Shown: positions 17,129 through 26,025 of the stretch, piece after piece | Layout of the letters: every line of letters begins with the position of its first letter | Position numbering within the stretch: the stretch's first letter is position 1 | DNA from: Candidatus Nitricoxidivorans perseverans | GTDB taxonomy: Bacteria; Pseudomonadota; Gammaproteobacteria; Burkholderiales; Rhodocyclaceae | Length of the DNA stretch: 64,000 nt | Assembly (NCBI GenBank): GCA_030246985.1 | Contig: CP107246.1 | Location: 622,282 to 686,281, forward strand | Reading direction: 5' to 3' | Position numbers and translations under genes: made by a program | Notes under the pieces: generated by a model | Databases searched by the model: none | What the model saw: only the letters and a program-made list of their open reading frames with translations | What the model was told of the DNA's origin: nothing

Positions 17129-17237
17129 ACGTCCGAATCGCATCTTTCGACTGCTCCCTATAGTTCGTATAATTGTCATTATGTCAAATTGCGTACTCCG
17201 AGAGGCTCCAGGAGTGCGAATGTCGCGGGACAACGAG

Positions 17238-17322
17238 TGGTACCCGGAACCGGAATCGAACCGGTATGGCTTGCGCCGAGGGATTTTAAGTCCCTTGTGT
17301 CTACCAATTTCACCATCCGGGC
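17238..17322 (-). tRNA. tRNA-Leu (anticodon TAA)
   Basis: The 85-nt gene, including an encoded CCA, begins GCCCGGATGGTGAAATTGG and has the long variable arm of a class II tRNA. The anticodon loop reads ACTTAAAAT, giving anticodon TAA. The acceptor stem GCCCGGA/TCCGGGT has a terminal G-U pair, as in the E. coli leuZ product. Third of three co-directional tRNAs. Confidence 0.96.
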
Positions 17323-17351
17323 GGCGGGCGATGGAGGTGCGTAGAAAGGAT

Positions 17352-17425
17352 TGGAGGCGCGACCCGGAATCGAACCGAGGTACACGGCTTTGCAGGCCGC
17401 TGCATAACCACTCTGCCATCGCGCC
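17352..17425 (-). tRNA. tRNA-Cys (anticodon GCA)
   Basis: The 74-nt gene, including CCA, begins GGCGCGATGGCAGAGTGG. The anticodon loop CCTGCAAAG gives anticodon GCA. The T arm GGTTCGATTCC is intact and the acceptor stem GGCGCGA/TCGCGCC is perfect. Middle gene of the tRNA-Gly/Cys/Leu operon. Confidence 0.97.
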
Positions 17426-17486
17426 CCGATCAAAAACCAGGGCTGGAAACAAACGGGGGAAAGCATTTGCTTTCCCCCGTGGAATT

Positions 17487-17562
17487 TGGAGCGGGAGAAG
17501 AGTCTCGAACTCTCGACCTATACCTTGGCAAGGTATCGCTCTACCAACTGAGCTACTCCCGC
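17487..17562 (-). tRNA. tRNA-Gly (anticodon GCC)
   Basis: The 76-nt gene, including CCA, begins GCGGGAGTAGCTCAGTTGG. The anticodon loop CTTGCCAAG gives anticodon GCC. The acceptor stem GCGGGAG/CTCCCGC is perfect. It is the first tRNA of the operon, just downstream of pgsA, matching the E. coli order uvrC-pgsA-glyW-cysT-leuZ. Confidence 0.97.
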
Positions 17563-17575
17563 AGAACGGACGCGA

Positions 17576-17603
17576 ATTATAACTGCCAAAAAACCCATGT
17601 CAA
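17576..17603 (-). promoter_or_regulatory. Consensus sigma-70 promoter of the tRNA operon
   Basis: On the minus strand TTGACA (17603-17598) and TATAAT (17581-17576) are both perfect consensus hexamers, 16 bp apart. The -35 box overlaps the pgsA stop codon. The -10 box ends 13 bp before the 5' end of tRNA-Gly, so transcription should start a few bases ahead of the tRNA. The stretch after the -10 is GC-rich (TCGCGTCC), as in stringently controlled stable-RNA promoters. Confidence 0.88.
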
Positions 17604-18163
17604 CGGCTTCTCGCCGATATTTCAGGCCATGCCTTGCGCAGGTAATAGGCCATCGACCAGAGTGTGAGGATGGCCGCGATCCAGACGAGCCACGTGCCGG
17701 TCAGTCGTGGATCAAGCGGACCCAGGGGGTCGTGGTAGAGAAGCATGGGGATGGCCACCATCTGGGCCGTGGTCTTGAGCTTGCCGAGAAAGGAGACAGC
17801 CACGCTCCTTGACGCGCCGATCCTGGCCATCCACTCGCGTAGCGCCGATATGGCGATCTCGCGGCCAATGATCACGAAAGCGACGACTGCGTCGACGCGT
17901 CCCAGCTTAAGCAGCATGGCGAGTGCCGCCGCCACCATCAGCTTGTCGGCCACCGGATCGAGGAAGGCTCCGAAGGCCGATGTCTGGCCGAGTCTCCTTG
18001 CCAGCCAGCCATCGAACCAGTCCGTGACTGCGGCGACGGTAAACGCGACGGTGGCGACGAGATTCTGTTCGTGCGCGGCAAGCGGCAGATAGAACACGCC
18101 AACCACGACCGGAATCAGGACGATGCGCGCCCAGGTCAGCAGGTTGGGGATGTTGAGCGGCAT
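17600..18163 (-). CDS. pgsA: CDP-diacylglycerol-glycerol-3-phosphate 3-phosphatidyltransferase
   Basis: PgsA makes phosphatidylglycerophosphate, the committed step to phosphatidylglycerol and cardiolipin, in the inner membrane. The 187-residue protein has several hydrophobic helices and the CDP-alcohol phosphotransferase motif D-x2-D-G-x2-A-R-x8-G-x3-D-x3-D, seen as DWFDGWLARRLGQTS followed by GAFLDPVADK. The start MPLNIPNLLTWARI is typical. It follows uvrC by 19 bp and precedes the three tRNAs. Confidence 0.97.
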   Translation of the reverse strand: MPLNIPNLLTWARIVLIPVVVGVFYLPLAAHEQNLVATVAFTVAAVTDWFDGWLARRLGQTSAFGAFLDPVADKLMVAAALAMLLKLGRVDAVVAFVIIGREIAISALREWMARIGASRSVAVSFLGKLKTTAQMVAIPMLLYHDPLGPLDPRLTGTWLVWIAAILTLWSMAYYLRKAWPEISARSR

Positions 18164-18182
18164 TCGGTTTCCCTGTGGTCAG

Positions 18183-19997
18183 TCAGTGCAGTTGGCGGTA
18201 AATGTCTTCGGCAAGCTTGCGGCTGATGCCCTCGACGCGGCAGAGATCCTCCGCCGTTGCCGCCTGCACCCCCTCCAGGCCGCCAAAATGGGCCAGGAGC
18301 TTCCTTCGCCTGACCGGCCCGATGCCGGCCATGTCTTCCAGTTTTGATCCTCCCCGCGCCCTGGCGCGCCGCGCCCGGTGACCGGCAATGGCGAATCGGT
18401 GCGCTTCGTCGCGGATTTCCTGGATCAGGTGGAACCCCGCGTTGTCATGCGGCAATTGTAGCGGCTCCGCGCGGCCATGGACAAAGAGCGTCTCAAGGCC
18501 GGGCTTCCTGCCCTCGCCCTTGGCGACGCTTACGGACGCCAGATGTTCGAGGCCCAGCTCCGACAGCACCTCCCGCGCCACGGCATGCTGTCCCCTGCCG
18601 CCATCGATAAGGATCAGGTCGGGCGCGATGCTCTCACCCGTCGCCACTTTTTCGTAGCGGCGGGCGAGCGCCTGCCGCATGGCGGCATAGTCGTCGCCGG
18701 GCGTGACGCCGGCGATGTTGAAGCGCCGGTAGTCGCTCTTCTTCATGGCGCCCTCGACGCAGACGACGCAGGACGCCACGGTGCCCTCCCCCATCGTGTG
18801 GCTGATGTCGAAGCACTCGATGCGCGCCGGCGCCTCCGGCAGATCGAGCGCCTCGCGCAGCGCCTCCAGGCGACCGCTCGCCCGCACACGCCCGTGGCGG
18901 CGCGATTCGATGGCCAGTTCGGCGTTCCTTTCCGCCATCGACAGCCATGCGCGCTCCATTTCGTTCCTGGGCAGGGCGACGGCCACCTTGCGGCCCTCGA
19001 AGGCGGCGGCGCATTCACCGGCCACGTCGAAGCCCACCACCAGCCGGGCCGGCGGCGGATGACTGGGATAGTGCTGCCCGATGAAAGCCGCCAGTCCCTC
19101 GACGGCATCGGCGTCGCCCCCGCCGGAATCGGGGAAGAAGGCGCGATCCCCGAGGTGCAGCCCGCCGCGCACCATCGCCAGGTTCACGCATAGTTCGCCG
19201 CGCCGCACGACGGCGGCGATGATGTCGACGTCCTCCTCGCGCGTGGAGCTGACGTATTGCCGGTGCAGCACCGCCTGAAGAGACCTGACCTGGTCGCGCA
19301 GGGCCGCCGCCGCCTCGAAGCGCAGGGCCGCCGCCGCCGTTTCCATGGCCGCCGTCAGCCGCTCGATGACCTCGCCGTGGCGCCCGCGCAGGAAAAGTTC
19401 GGCCATGCGCGCGTCGGCCGCGTAATCCTCCGCCGAGACCTGCCCGACACAGGGCGCCTTGCAGCGCCGGATCTGGTGCATCAGGCAGGGGCGGGAGCGG
19501 TGCGCGAACACCGCGTTCTCGCAGGTGCGCAGCAGGAAGCTCTTCTGGATGAGCTGGATGCTCTCGCGCACGGCCATTCCGCTGGGGAACGGCCCGAAAT
19601 AGCGCGACTTTTTGTCGAAGGCGCCGCGATGGAACGCCAGGCGGGGGAACTCGTCGCCGGACAGGCAGATATAGGGATAGGACTTGTCGTCCCTGAACAG
19701 GATGTTGTATTTGGGCGCGAGCTTCTTGATGAGCGTATTTTCGAGGATCAGCGCCTCGGCCTCGGAGCGCGTCGCCGTGGTCTCGACGTTCGCCACCTGC
19801 TTCAGCATCAGCGCGATGCGCGGGCTCTGGCCGGTCTTCTTGAAATACGAGGAAACGCGCTTCTTCAGGTTTTTCGCCTTGCCGACGTAGAGTACCCGCC
19901 CTGCCCCGTCGAGCATGCGATAGACGCCGGGCGATTCAGTCAGCATCGCCAGGAAAGCCCGGCTATCGAAGCTCGGCGACGACGGTTCGGAAGACAT
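18183..19997 (-). CDS. uvrC: Excinuclease ABC subunit C
   Basis: UvrC makes both incisions in nucleotide excision repair. The 604-residue protein has an N-terminal GIY-YIG nuclease domain (SPGVYRMLDGAGRVLYVGKA), a cysteine-containing region, a UVR motif, the RNase H-like 5' nuclease domain (ECFDISHTMGEGTVAS) and C-terminal helix-hairpin-helix repeats (MAGIGPVRRRKLLAHFGGLE). Its first codons overlap the end of the upstream glycosylase gene by 35 bp; a slightly later start cannot be excluded. Confidence 0.97.
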   Translation of the reverse strand: MSSEPSSPSFDSRAFLAMLTESPGVYRMLDGAGRVLYVGKAKNLKKRVSSYFKKTGQSPRIALMLKQVANVETTATRSEAEALILENTLIKKLAPKYNILFRDDKSYPYICLSGDEFPRLAFHRGAFDKKSRYFGPFPSGMAVRESIQLIQKSFLLRTCENAVFAHRSRPCLMHQIRRCKAPCVGQVSAEDYAADARMAELFLRGRHGEVIERLTAAMETAAAALRFEAAAALRDQVRSLQAVLHRQYVSSTREEDVDIIAAVVRRGELCVNLAMVRGGLHLGDRAFFPDSGGGDADAVEGLAAFIGQHYPSHPPPARLVVGFDVAGECAAAFEGRKVAVALPRNEMERAWLSMAERNAELAIESRRHGRVRASGRLEALREALDLPEAPARIECFDISHTMGEGTVASCVVCVEGAMKKSDYRRFNIAGVTPGDDYAAMRQALARRYEKVATGESIAPDLILIDGGRGQHAVAREVLSELGLEHLASVSVAKGEGRKPGLETLFVHGRAEPLQLPHDNAGFHLIQEIRDEAHRFAIAGHRARRARARGGSKLEDMAGIGPVRRRKLLAHFGGLEGVQAATAEDLCRVEGISRKLAEDIYRQLH

Positions 19998-20583
19998 CGT
20001 GAAAGCCAGCCTCGGTGAGGCGGCGGGTCTGGGTGTTGTAGCGGCTGCAATGGTAGGAGTCGATCAATACCCTGCCGTCCGGAAGCGCGTGGCGCGCGCC
20101 ATGGCCGAAAACGCAGGCGCCCTGCTTCAGGCCGAGGGCCATCAGCACCGCCTTGTGGGCCACCAAGCCGAGCGCCAGGACTACACGGACATCCGGCGAC
20201 GCATGCAGTTCCCCGGCGAGAAAAGAGTTGCAGGCCCGGATCTCGGCCGACTCCGGCTTGTTCTCCGGCGGCAGGCACTTCACCGCGTTGGTGATGCGGC
20301 AGTCGATGAGTTCGAGACCGTCGCCCGCCGCCACCGACTCCGGCCGGCTGGCGAAACCGAAGCGGTGCAGCGTCCGATAGAGCAGGATGCCGGCGAAGTC
20401 GCCGGTGAAGGGCCGGCCCGTCCGGTTGGCGCCGTGCATGCCGGGCGCAAGGCCCACGACCAGCAGCCGCGCCCGCGGGTCGCCGAACGGTGCGACGGGC
20501 CGCGCATGGTAGCCCGGATGGCGCTCGCGCACTCCGGCCAGGAACGAGGCCAAGCGCGGGCATGAAATACATTGATCGAGCAT
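19963..20583 (-). CDS. Family 5 (UDGb-type) uracil-DNA glycosylase
   Basis: The 206-residue protein matches the iron-sulfur uracil-DNA glycosylase superfamily. Motif A reads VVGLAPGMHGANRTGRPFTG, the family 5 form (GLAP) rather than the family 4 form (GEAPG). The C-terminal motif is SYHCSRYNTQTRRLT, where family 5 usually has HPS. Cluster cysteines are visible as CISC near the N-terminus and in NAVKCLPPENKPE and RACNSFL. It would excise uracil or hypoxanthine from DNA. It overlaps uvrC by 35 bp, making a DNA-repair pair, and is divergent from earP across 18 bp. Confidence 0.9.
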   Translation of the reverse strand: MLDQCISCPRLASFLAGVRERHPGYHARPVAPFGDPRARLLVVGLAPGMHGANRTGRPFTGDFAGILLYRTLHRFGFASRPESVAAGDGLELIDCRITNAVKCLPPENKPESAEIRACNSFLAGELHASPDVRVVLALGLVAHKAVLMALGLKQGACVFGHGARHALPDGRVLIDSYHCSRYNTQTRRLTEAGFHDVFRTVVAELR

Positions 20584-20601
20584 TCGGCTAGGATACCTGC
20601 C

Positions 20602-21651
20602 ATGAGCCTTTCCTGCGACCTCTTCTGCGCCGTCGTCGACAACCTCGGCGATGCCGGCGTCTGCTGGCGGCTGGCCCGGCAGCTCGCCGCCGAGAAGGGT
20701 TGGCAGATGCGGCTGTGGATCGACGATCCTTCGCCACTCGACCTGCTGGCGCCGGACCACGACGCAGCGCCGGTCGAGGTGCGTCGCTGGCAAGGCGATT
20801 TTGCGATGGTCGAGCCGGCGGAAATCGTCATCGAGGCCTTCGCTTGCGAACTGCCGGAAGCCTTCGTCGCCGCGATGGCGGCACGGCCGCGGCCACCCGT
20901 CTGGATCAACCTCGAATACCTGTCGGCCGAGGACTGGGTGGCCGGCTGCCACGGCCTGCCCTCGCCCCATCCGAAACTGCCGCTGACCAAACACTTTTTC
21001 TTCCCGGGCTTCGGGCCCGGAACGGGCGGGCTGATCCTCGAATCCGGCGCCGACTTCGGCCGGCCCGGGCTGAGCGCCGCGCTGACCGTATCGCTGTTCT
21101 GCTACGACAACCCGGCATTGCCGGCCCTGCTCGACATCTGGGCCGACGGGGCCGAACCCATGGTCTGCCGCGTCGCCGACGGATTGCCGCGACGCCAGGT
21201 CGCCGCCTGGCTGGACGGGCCTTTTTCGCCGGGAACCGATGCGCGGCGCGGGGCGCTGGCGCTTCACGCCCTGCCCTTCCTGCCGCAGACGGACTACGAC
21301 CGCCTGCTCGGCAGCTGCAACCTGAATTTCGTGCGCGGCGAGGATTCATTCGTGCGCGCGCAGTGGGCGCGGCGCCCCTTCGTCTGGCAGCCCTACCTCC
21401 AGGCCGGGGATGCCCACCGGCTCAAGCTGGAGGCATTCCTGGCGCGCTACGGGAGCGGATTGGCGGAGGCCGCGGCGGTGCATGGCTTTTGGCGGGCCTG
21501 GAACGGCCTGGGCGACGTGGGATCGACTTGGCCGGCCTTCCGCGCCGCGCTGCCCGCCCTTCTCGCCCATGCCGGGCCCTGGGCCGGGAAAATCGCCGCC
21601 GCCGGCGACCTGGCGACAAACCTGGAGACTTTTTGCCGGGCGCGGCTATAA
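20602..21651 (+). CDS. earP: EF-P arginine rhamnosyltransferase EarP
   Basis: EarP transfers rhamnose from TDP-rhamnose to Arg32 of elongation factor P. The 349-residue protein begins MSLSCDLFCAVVDNLGDAG, the family N-terminus containing the catalytic Asp region. LPFLPQTDYDRLLGSCNLNF, then VRGEDS, is the conserved C-terminal nucleotide-sugar region. The next gene, efp, encodes Arg32, which confirms the assignment. The frame is open 10 codons upstream, but the ATG at 20602 fits the family. Confidence 0.97.
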   Translation: MSLSCDLFCAVVDNLGDAGVCWRLARQLAAEKGWQMRLWIDDPSPLDLLAPDHDAAPVEVRRWQGDFAMVEPAEIVIEAFACELPEAFVAAMAARPRPPVWINLEYLSAEDWVAGCHGLPSPHPKLPLTKHFFFPGFGPGTGGLILESGADFGRPGLSAALTVSLFCYDNPALPALLDIWADGAEPMVCRVADGLPRRQVAAWLDGPFSPGTDARRGALALHALPFLPQTDYDRLLGSCNLNFVRGEDSFVRAQWARRPFVWQPYLQAGDAHRLKLEAFLARYGSGLAEAAAVHGFWRAWNGLGDVGSTWPAFRAALPALLAHAGPWAGKIAAAGDLATNLETFCRARL

Positions 21652-21652
21652 T
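21647..21652 (+). promoter_or_regulatory. Probable efp -10 element overlapping the earP stop codon
   Basis: A perfect TATAAT spans the earP TAA stop (21649-21651) and lies about 33 nt before the efp ATG. No good -35 box is seen 16-18 bp upstream, so it may be a weak or activated promoter. It would let efp be made in excess over earP, as expected for an abundant translation factor. Confidence 0.5.
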
Positions 21653-21685
21653 GCGCGGTTTTAATTTTCGGGCGCACGACGCATC

Positions 21686-22243
21686 ATGAAAACCGCACAG
21701 GAACTCCGCACCGGCAACGTCATCATGGTGGGCAACGACCCGCTGGTGGTGCAGAAGGCCGAGTACAGCAAGGGCGGCCGCAACGCCGCCGTGGTCAAGA
21801 TGAAGATGAAGAACCTGCTCACCGGCTCGCCGAGCGAGTCGGTGTACAAGGCCGACGACAAGTTCGAGCTGGTGATGCTGGAACGCAAGGAATGCACCTA
21901 TTCCTACTTCGCCGACCCCATGTACGTCTTCATGGACGCCGAGTACAACCAGTACGAGATCGAGGCCGAGAGCATGGGCGACGCCGTCCATTACATCGAG
22001 GACGGCATGCCGGTGGAAGTCGTCTTCTACGACGGCAAAGCCATTTCAGTGGACATGCCCAACTCAGTGGTGCGCGAGGTGATTTACACCGAGCCGGCCG
22101 TCAAGGGCGATACTTCCGGCAAGGTCATGAAGCCGGCCAGGATCAACACCGGCTTCGAAATTCCGGTGCCCATCTTCGTCGCCATCGGCGACAAGATCGA
22201 GATCGATACCCGCACCGGCGAGTACCGCAACCGGGTCAAGTAA
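21686..22243 (+). CDS. efp: Elongation factor P
   Basis: EF-P relieves ribosome stalling at polyproline. The 185-residue protein has the KOW-like domain I followed by two OB domains; domain III ends [15 protein letters not shown]. The modified tip of domain I reads [11 protein letters not shown] with arginine at position 32, so activation is by EarP rhamnosylation rather than EpmA beta-lysylation. The gene abuts the convergent nagZ with no intervening base. Confidence 0.98.
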   Translation: MKTAQELRTGNVIMVGNDPLVVQKAEYSKGGRNAAVVKMKMKNLLTGSPSESVYKADDKFELVMLERKECTYSYFADPMYVFMDAEYNQYEIEAESMGDAVHYIEDGMPVEVVFYDGKAISVDMPNSVVREVIYTEPAVKGDTSGKVMKPARINTGFEIPVPIFVAIGDKIEIDTRTGEYRNRVK

Positions 22244-23272
22244 TCAGGCTGTCCGCGGCGCCGGCATGAAGCCGGCCAGGCGCCGTACCACCGCACGTCC
22301 GGCCTGCCAGGCCACCTGCTTTTCCAGATCCTGCGGGGGAATGGCCTCTTTCGTTGGCAAAAGGCGGGCAACCCGTTCGCTTCTCGCCGGGTCGGGCGAC
22401 GGCCGCCACCGCTCCAGCAGCTCGCCCACGGAATCCGGCGCGTTGCAGACGAGCAGCATGTCGCAGCCGGCGTCCCACGCCGCCTGCGCGCGTTCGACGA
22501 TGCCGCCGGCGACGCTGGCCCCTTCCATCGACAGATCGTCGCTGAAGATCACGCCGTCGAAGCCAAATTCATCCCTGAGCTTGCCGAGCCAGACCGGGGA
22601 AAATCCGGCGGGCCGGCTGTCGACCCGTGGATAGATCACGTGCGCCGGCATCACGGCATCCAGTTTCAATTCCCGGTAGGGCGCCAGATCGGCGGCCAGA
22701 TCGGCGAGGCTGCGCTCATCCACGGGAATCGCCACATGGGAGTCGGCCTCGGCCCAGCCATGGCCGGGAAAATGCTTGCCGCAGCAGGCCATGCCGGCCT
22801 CGCGCATGCCGGCGATCAACCCGCCGGCCAGTTCCGCCACCGCCTGGGATTTGCCGTGGAAGGCCCGGTCGCCGATCACGCCGCTCCGGCCCCAGTCGAG
22901 GTCGAGCACCGGCGCGAACGACAGGTCGACGCCCATCGAGCGCAGTTCGGAAGCCAGCAGGAAGCCCACGGAACGCGCGCACTCGATGGCGGAGCGCGGC
23001 GTCTGATCCCACCACTCGCCGAGGCGGCGCATCGCCGGCAGGCGCGTGAAACCTTCGCGGAAGCGCTGCACCCGGCCTCCTTCGTGATCCACGGCAATTG
23101 GCAGCGGGCGCAGCGCGTGGATGTTCGCGCACAGCGCCGAAAGCTGCTCCGGCGATTCGTAGTTGCGCGAGAAAAGAATCACGCCGCCGACCATCGCATG
23201 CGCAAGGCGCTCGCGGTCAAGCTCGCCGAGCGATTGGCCTTCGATGTCGATCATCAGGGGGCCGAGGTTCAT
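22244..23272 (-). CDS. nagZ: Beta-N-acetylhexosaminidase of peptidoglycan recycling
   Basis: NagZ removes N-acetylglucosamine from anhydro-muropeptides in the cytoplasm. The 342-residue GH3 protein has the Asp-His catalytic dyad loop in KHFPGHGWAEADSHVAIPVD and the catalytic nucleophile region FSDDLSMEGASVAGG. AVDHEGGRVQRFREGFT is the family signature. The ATG overlaps the acpS stop (ATGA). The frame runs on upstream inside acpS, without family similarity. Confidence 0.96.
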   Translation of the reverse strand: MNLGPLMIDIEGQSLGELDRERLAHAMVGGVILFSRNYESPEQLSALCANIHALRPLPIAVDHEGGRVQRFREGFTRLPAMRRLGEWWDQTPRSAIECARSVGFLLASELRSMGVDLSFAPVLDLDWGRSGVIGDRAFHGKSQAVAELAGGLIAGMREAGMACCGKHFPGHGWAEADSHVAIPVDERSLADLAADLAPYRELKLDAVMPAHVIYPRVDSRPAGFSPVWLGKLRDEFGFDGVIFSDDLSMEGASVAGGIVERAQAAWDAGCDMLLVCNAPDSVGELLERWRPSPDPARSERVARLLPTKEAIPPQDLEKQVAWQAGRAVVRRLAGFMPAPRTA

Positions 23273-23646
23273 GATTTTTCCAGGATCACAAAGGCGACGG
23301 CATGCTCGTGCTCGTCGCTGATGGAGAGATGGGGCACCATCGACAGCTCGGCCAGGATTTTCACCAGTTCCGGCGCGAGGCGAAAAAAGGGCTTGCCCAG
23401 CTCGTCGTGGGCGACGGTGATCGAGGGCATCGCCACGGGGGATCGCATGCCCGTGCCCATGGCCTTGCCGAACGCCTCCTTGGCGGCGAATCGCTTGGCG
23501 AGGAATCGCGCCGGTTCCGGACTGGCGAGGCAGTCGGCCCGCTCGTCGGGCGAAAGTATCTTGTCCATCGCACGCTCGCCATGCCGTTCCCACAACCCGG
23601 CCATGCGGCCGACGGCGACGATGTCGGTGCCGATGCCGAAAATCAT
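23269..23646 (-). CDS. acpS: Holo-[acyl-carrier-protein] synthase
   Basis: AcpS attaches 4'-phosphopantetheine from CoA to acyl carrier protein (acpP is at 36.0-36.3 kb). The 125-residue protein starts [15 protein letters not shown], with the metal-binding Asp, and contains [19 protein letters not shown], with the catalytic Glu and Lys. It overlaps pdxJ and nagZ by 4 bp each. Confidence 0.97.
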   Translation of the reverse strand: MIFGIGTDIVAVGRMAGLWERHGERAMDKILSPDERADCLASPEPARFLAKRFAAKEAFGKAMGTGMRSPVAMPSITVAHDELGKPFFRLAPELVKILAELSMVPHLSISDEHEHAVAFVILEKS

Positions 23647-24398
23647 GATTGCGCCCCGGCGGCCTCGCGCATCAGCCGCTTCATCTCCCTCACCGCCTCG
23701 CGCATGCCGACGAATACGGCGCGGCTCACGATGGCATGGCCGATGTGCAGCTCGCGCACGCCGGGCAGCCGTGCCACCGGCTGGACGTTGAAATAGTTGA
23801 GCGCGTGGCCGGCGTTGAACCGCATGCCCAGGTCGCGGATGGCTTGCCCGGCGGCGCGGATCTTTTCCAGTTCGGCCACGACCGCGGGGCTTTCCGCGTC
23901 GCGCCCGCGCCCGTGGAATGCGTGCGCGTAGGGGCCGGTGTGGATCTCGCAGACCTTCGCGCCGATGCGGGCCGCCGCCTCGAGCTGCGCGAGTTCGGCA
24001 TCGACGAATACGCTGGTGACGATGCCCGCGTCGGCGAGTTTTGCCACCGCATCCTTGAGCTTCGCCTCCTGGCCCGCGACGTCCAGCCCGCCCTCGGTGG
24101 TGATCTCGTGGCGGCCCTCGGGCACCAGCATCGCCATCTCGGGCTTCAGGCCGCAGGCGATGCCAACCATCTCGCCGGTGGCCGCCATCTCGAGGTTGAG
24201 CTTGATGTGGGTCAGCTCGCGCAGGCGCCGCACGTCCTGGTCCTGGATGTGGCGGCGATCCTCGCGCAGATGCACGGTGATGCCGTCGGCGCCGCCCAGA
24301 TGCGCCTCCACCGCCGCCCAGACGGGATCCGGCTCGTAGGTGCGCCGCGCCTGCCGGATCGTGGCAACGTGGTCGATATTGACGCCGAGTTCGATCAT
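23643..24398 (-). CDS. pdxJ: Pyridoxine 5'-phosphate synthase
   Basis: PdxJ condenses 1-deoxy-xylulose 5-phosphate with 3-amino-2-oxopropyl phosphate to form PNP, the last ring-closing step of vitamin B6 synthesis. The 251-residue TIM barrel begins [18 protein letters not shown] and contains [19 protein letters not shown] one codon upstream is also possible; the ATG overlaps the recO stop. The order pdxJ-acpS after recO is common in proteobacteria. Confidence 0.97.
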   Translation of the reverse strand: MIELGVNIDHVATIRQARRTYEPDPVWAAVEAHLGGADGITVHLREDRRHIQDQDVRRLRELTHIKLNLEMAATGEMVGIACGLKPEMAMLVPEGRHEITTEGGLDVAGQEAKLKDAVAKLADAGIVTSVFVDAELAQLEAAARIGAKVCEIHTGPYAHAFHGRGRDAESPAVVAELEKIRAAGQAIRDLGMRFNAGHALNYFNVQPVARLPGVRELHIGHAIVSRAVFVGMREAVREMKRLMREAAGAQS

Positions 24399-25117
24399 CA
24401 CAGTTCCTGTAATTCCATGAATACCCGCCGCGATTGTAGCGGCTGGCCGCCCAGATGATGCGCCACGAGCTGGCGCATGAGCGCTTTGGCTTCTGCCAGC
24501 GTGCGGGGATCGGCGTAGTCGTCGGCGGCCATATCCAGGAGCGTCTTTCCGGAGAAAGTCAGCCCCGGCGAGACGCCGTCGGACTCCACGGCGCCCCGTT
24601 CTACCTGATACAGGTATTGCCGGTCGGGTCGCACGGGCGCGCCGCTGCCCGCTTCACGGTCGAGGGCCGGGCCGTAGCCCAGCTCGCGCAGCAGGGTTTT
24701 CTCGAAGCGCCGCAGCTCGGCGGCCTCGGCGGCGCCGCGGGAAAGCGCGGCCAAGGCTTCCGCGTAGGCGTCGAAGAGGAAGGGGTGGGCGTCCTCGCGC
24801 GGCAGCAGCTTCAGGATCAGTTCGTTCAGGTAATAGCCCAGCAGCAGGCATTTTCCGGACAGCAGCGGCAACCCGCCCTGCCACTCGGCCTTCGCCAGCG
24901 TCTTGACTTCGCCGCCGCCGAACCAGCCGAGTTCCAGGGGCTGGAACCCCAGCAGCATGCCGCGCAGGGCCGACCTCGGCCGGCGCGCACCCCGCGCCAG
25001 GATTGCCAGCCGGCCGTAGTCGCGGGCGAAGACGTCGAGGACCAGGCTGGTTTCGGAATAGGGATGGGCGTGCAGCAGGAAGGCCACCGCGCCGTCGATG
25101 CGCTGCTTGCCGGACAT
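24398..25117 (-). CDS. recO: DNA repair protein RecO
   Basis: RecO works with RecR to load RecA on SSB-coated single-stranded DNA. The 239-residue protein has an N-terminal OB fold ([20 protein letters not shown], then [18 protein letters not shown]) and a helical C-terminal domain ([20 protein letters not shown]). It lies 17 bp after era and overlaps pdxJ by 1-4 bp, in the order rnc-era-recO-pdxJ-acpS. Confidence 0.96.
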   Translation of the reverse strand: MSGKQRIDGAVAFLLHAHPYSETSLVLDVFARDYGRLAILARGARRPRSALRGMLLGFQPLELGWFGGGEVKTLAKAEWQGGLPLLSGKCLLLGYYLNELILKLLPREDAHPFLFDAYAEALAALSRGAAEAAELRRFEKTLLRELGYGPALDREAGSGAPVRPDRQYLYQVERGAVESDGVSPGLTFSGKTLLDMAADDYADPRTLAEAKALMRQLVAHHLGGQPLQSRRVFMELQEL

Positions 25118-25134
25118 CGCGTATACCCCGTAGC

Positions 25135-26025
25135 CTACTCGTAGCCCAGGGACCTGAGCGCCCGCTCGTCGTCGGCCCAGCCGCCCTTGACCTTGACCCA
25201 GGTCTCCAGCCAGACCTTGCCGCCGAATAGCGACTCCATGTCCTTGCGGGCGTCGGTTGAGACGCGCTTGAGCCGCTCGCCGGCCTTGCCGATGACGATG
25301 GCCTTGTGGGCGGGCCTGTCGACGATGACCGCGGCGTGGATGCGGCGCAGGTCGCCCTCCTGCTCGAACTTCTCGATCTCGACGGCGATGCCGTAGGGCA
25401 GCTCCTCGCCGAGGTTGCGGAACAGTTTTTCCCGCAGCAGCTCGGCGGCGAGGAAGCGTTCCGGGCGGTCGGTGATGTCGTCGGCCTCGAATATCGGCGG
25501 GCCTTCCGGCAGGTGGCCGGCGAGCGCCTTCAGCAATTCGTCGGCGCCCCGCCCTGTTTCCGCCGAAAGCGGAACGATCTCGGCGAAGGGGTGCAGCGAC
25601 GAAACCTTGGCGATGAACGGCAGCAGCGCGGCCTTGTCGGCAAGGCGGTCGACCTTGTTGATGACCAGGATGACCGGCACGCCCTCCGGTAGCATGCGCG
25701 CGAGATCGTCCTCGCCCTTGCCCCAGCGGCCCGCCTCGATCACCAGCAGGATCGCGTCGACGTTCGCGAGGGACGAGGTGATGCTGCGGTTCATCAGGCG
25801 GTTCAGCGCGTTCTTGTGCGCGGTCTGGAAGCCCGGCGTGTCGACGAAGATGAACTGGCAGCGCGCATCGCCGACCTCCGCCGTGAGGATGCCGCGGATG
25901 CGGTGGCGCGTGGTCTGGGCCTTCCTCGACGTGATGCTGACCTTTGCGCCGACGAGCCGGTTGGTCAGGGTCGACTTACCGACGTTGGGCCGCCCGACGA
26001 TCGCCACATGGCCGGTACGGTTCAT
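25135..26025 (-). CDS. era: Ribosome assembly GTPase Era
   Basis: Era binds the 3' end of 16S rRNA and checks 30S assembly. The 296-residue protein has G1 [10 protein letters not shown]3 DTPGF, G4 NKVD and a C-terminal KH domain ([20 protein letters not shown]). The ATG at 26025 overlaps the rnc stop (ATGA); upstream codons in the frame lie inside rnc and were rejected. Confidence 0.98.
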   Translation of the reverse strand: MNRTGHVAIVGRPNVGKSTLTNRLVGAKVSITSRKAQTTRHRIRGILTAEVGDARCQFIFVDTPGFQTAHKNALNRLMNRSITSSLANVDAILLVIEAGRWGKGEDDLARMLPEGVPVILVINKVDRLADKAALLPFIAKVSSLHPFAEIVPLSAETGRGADELLKALAGHLPEGPPIFEADDITDRPERFLAAELLREKLFRNLGEELPYGIAVEIEKFEQEGDLRRIHAAVIVDRPAHKAIVIGKAGERLKRVSTDARKDMESLFGGKVWLETWVKVKGGWADDERALRSLGYE

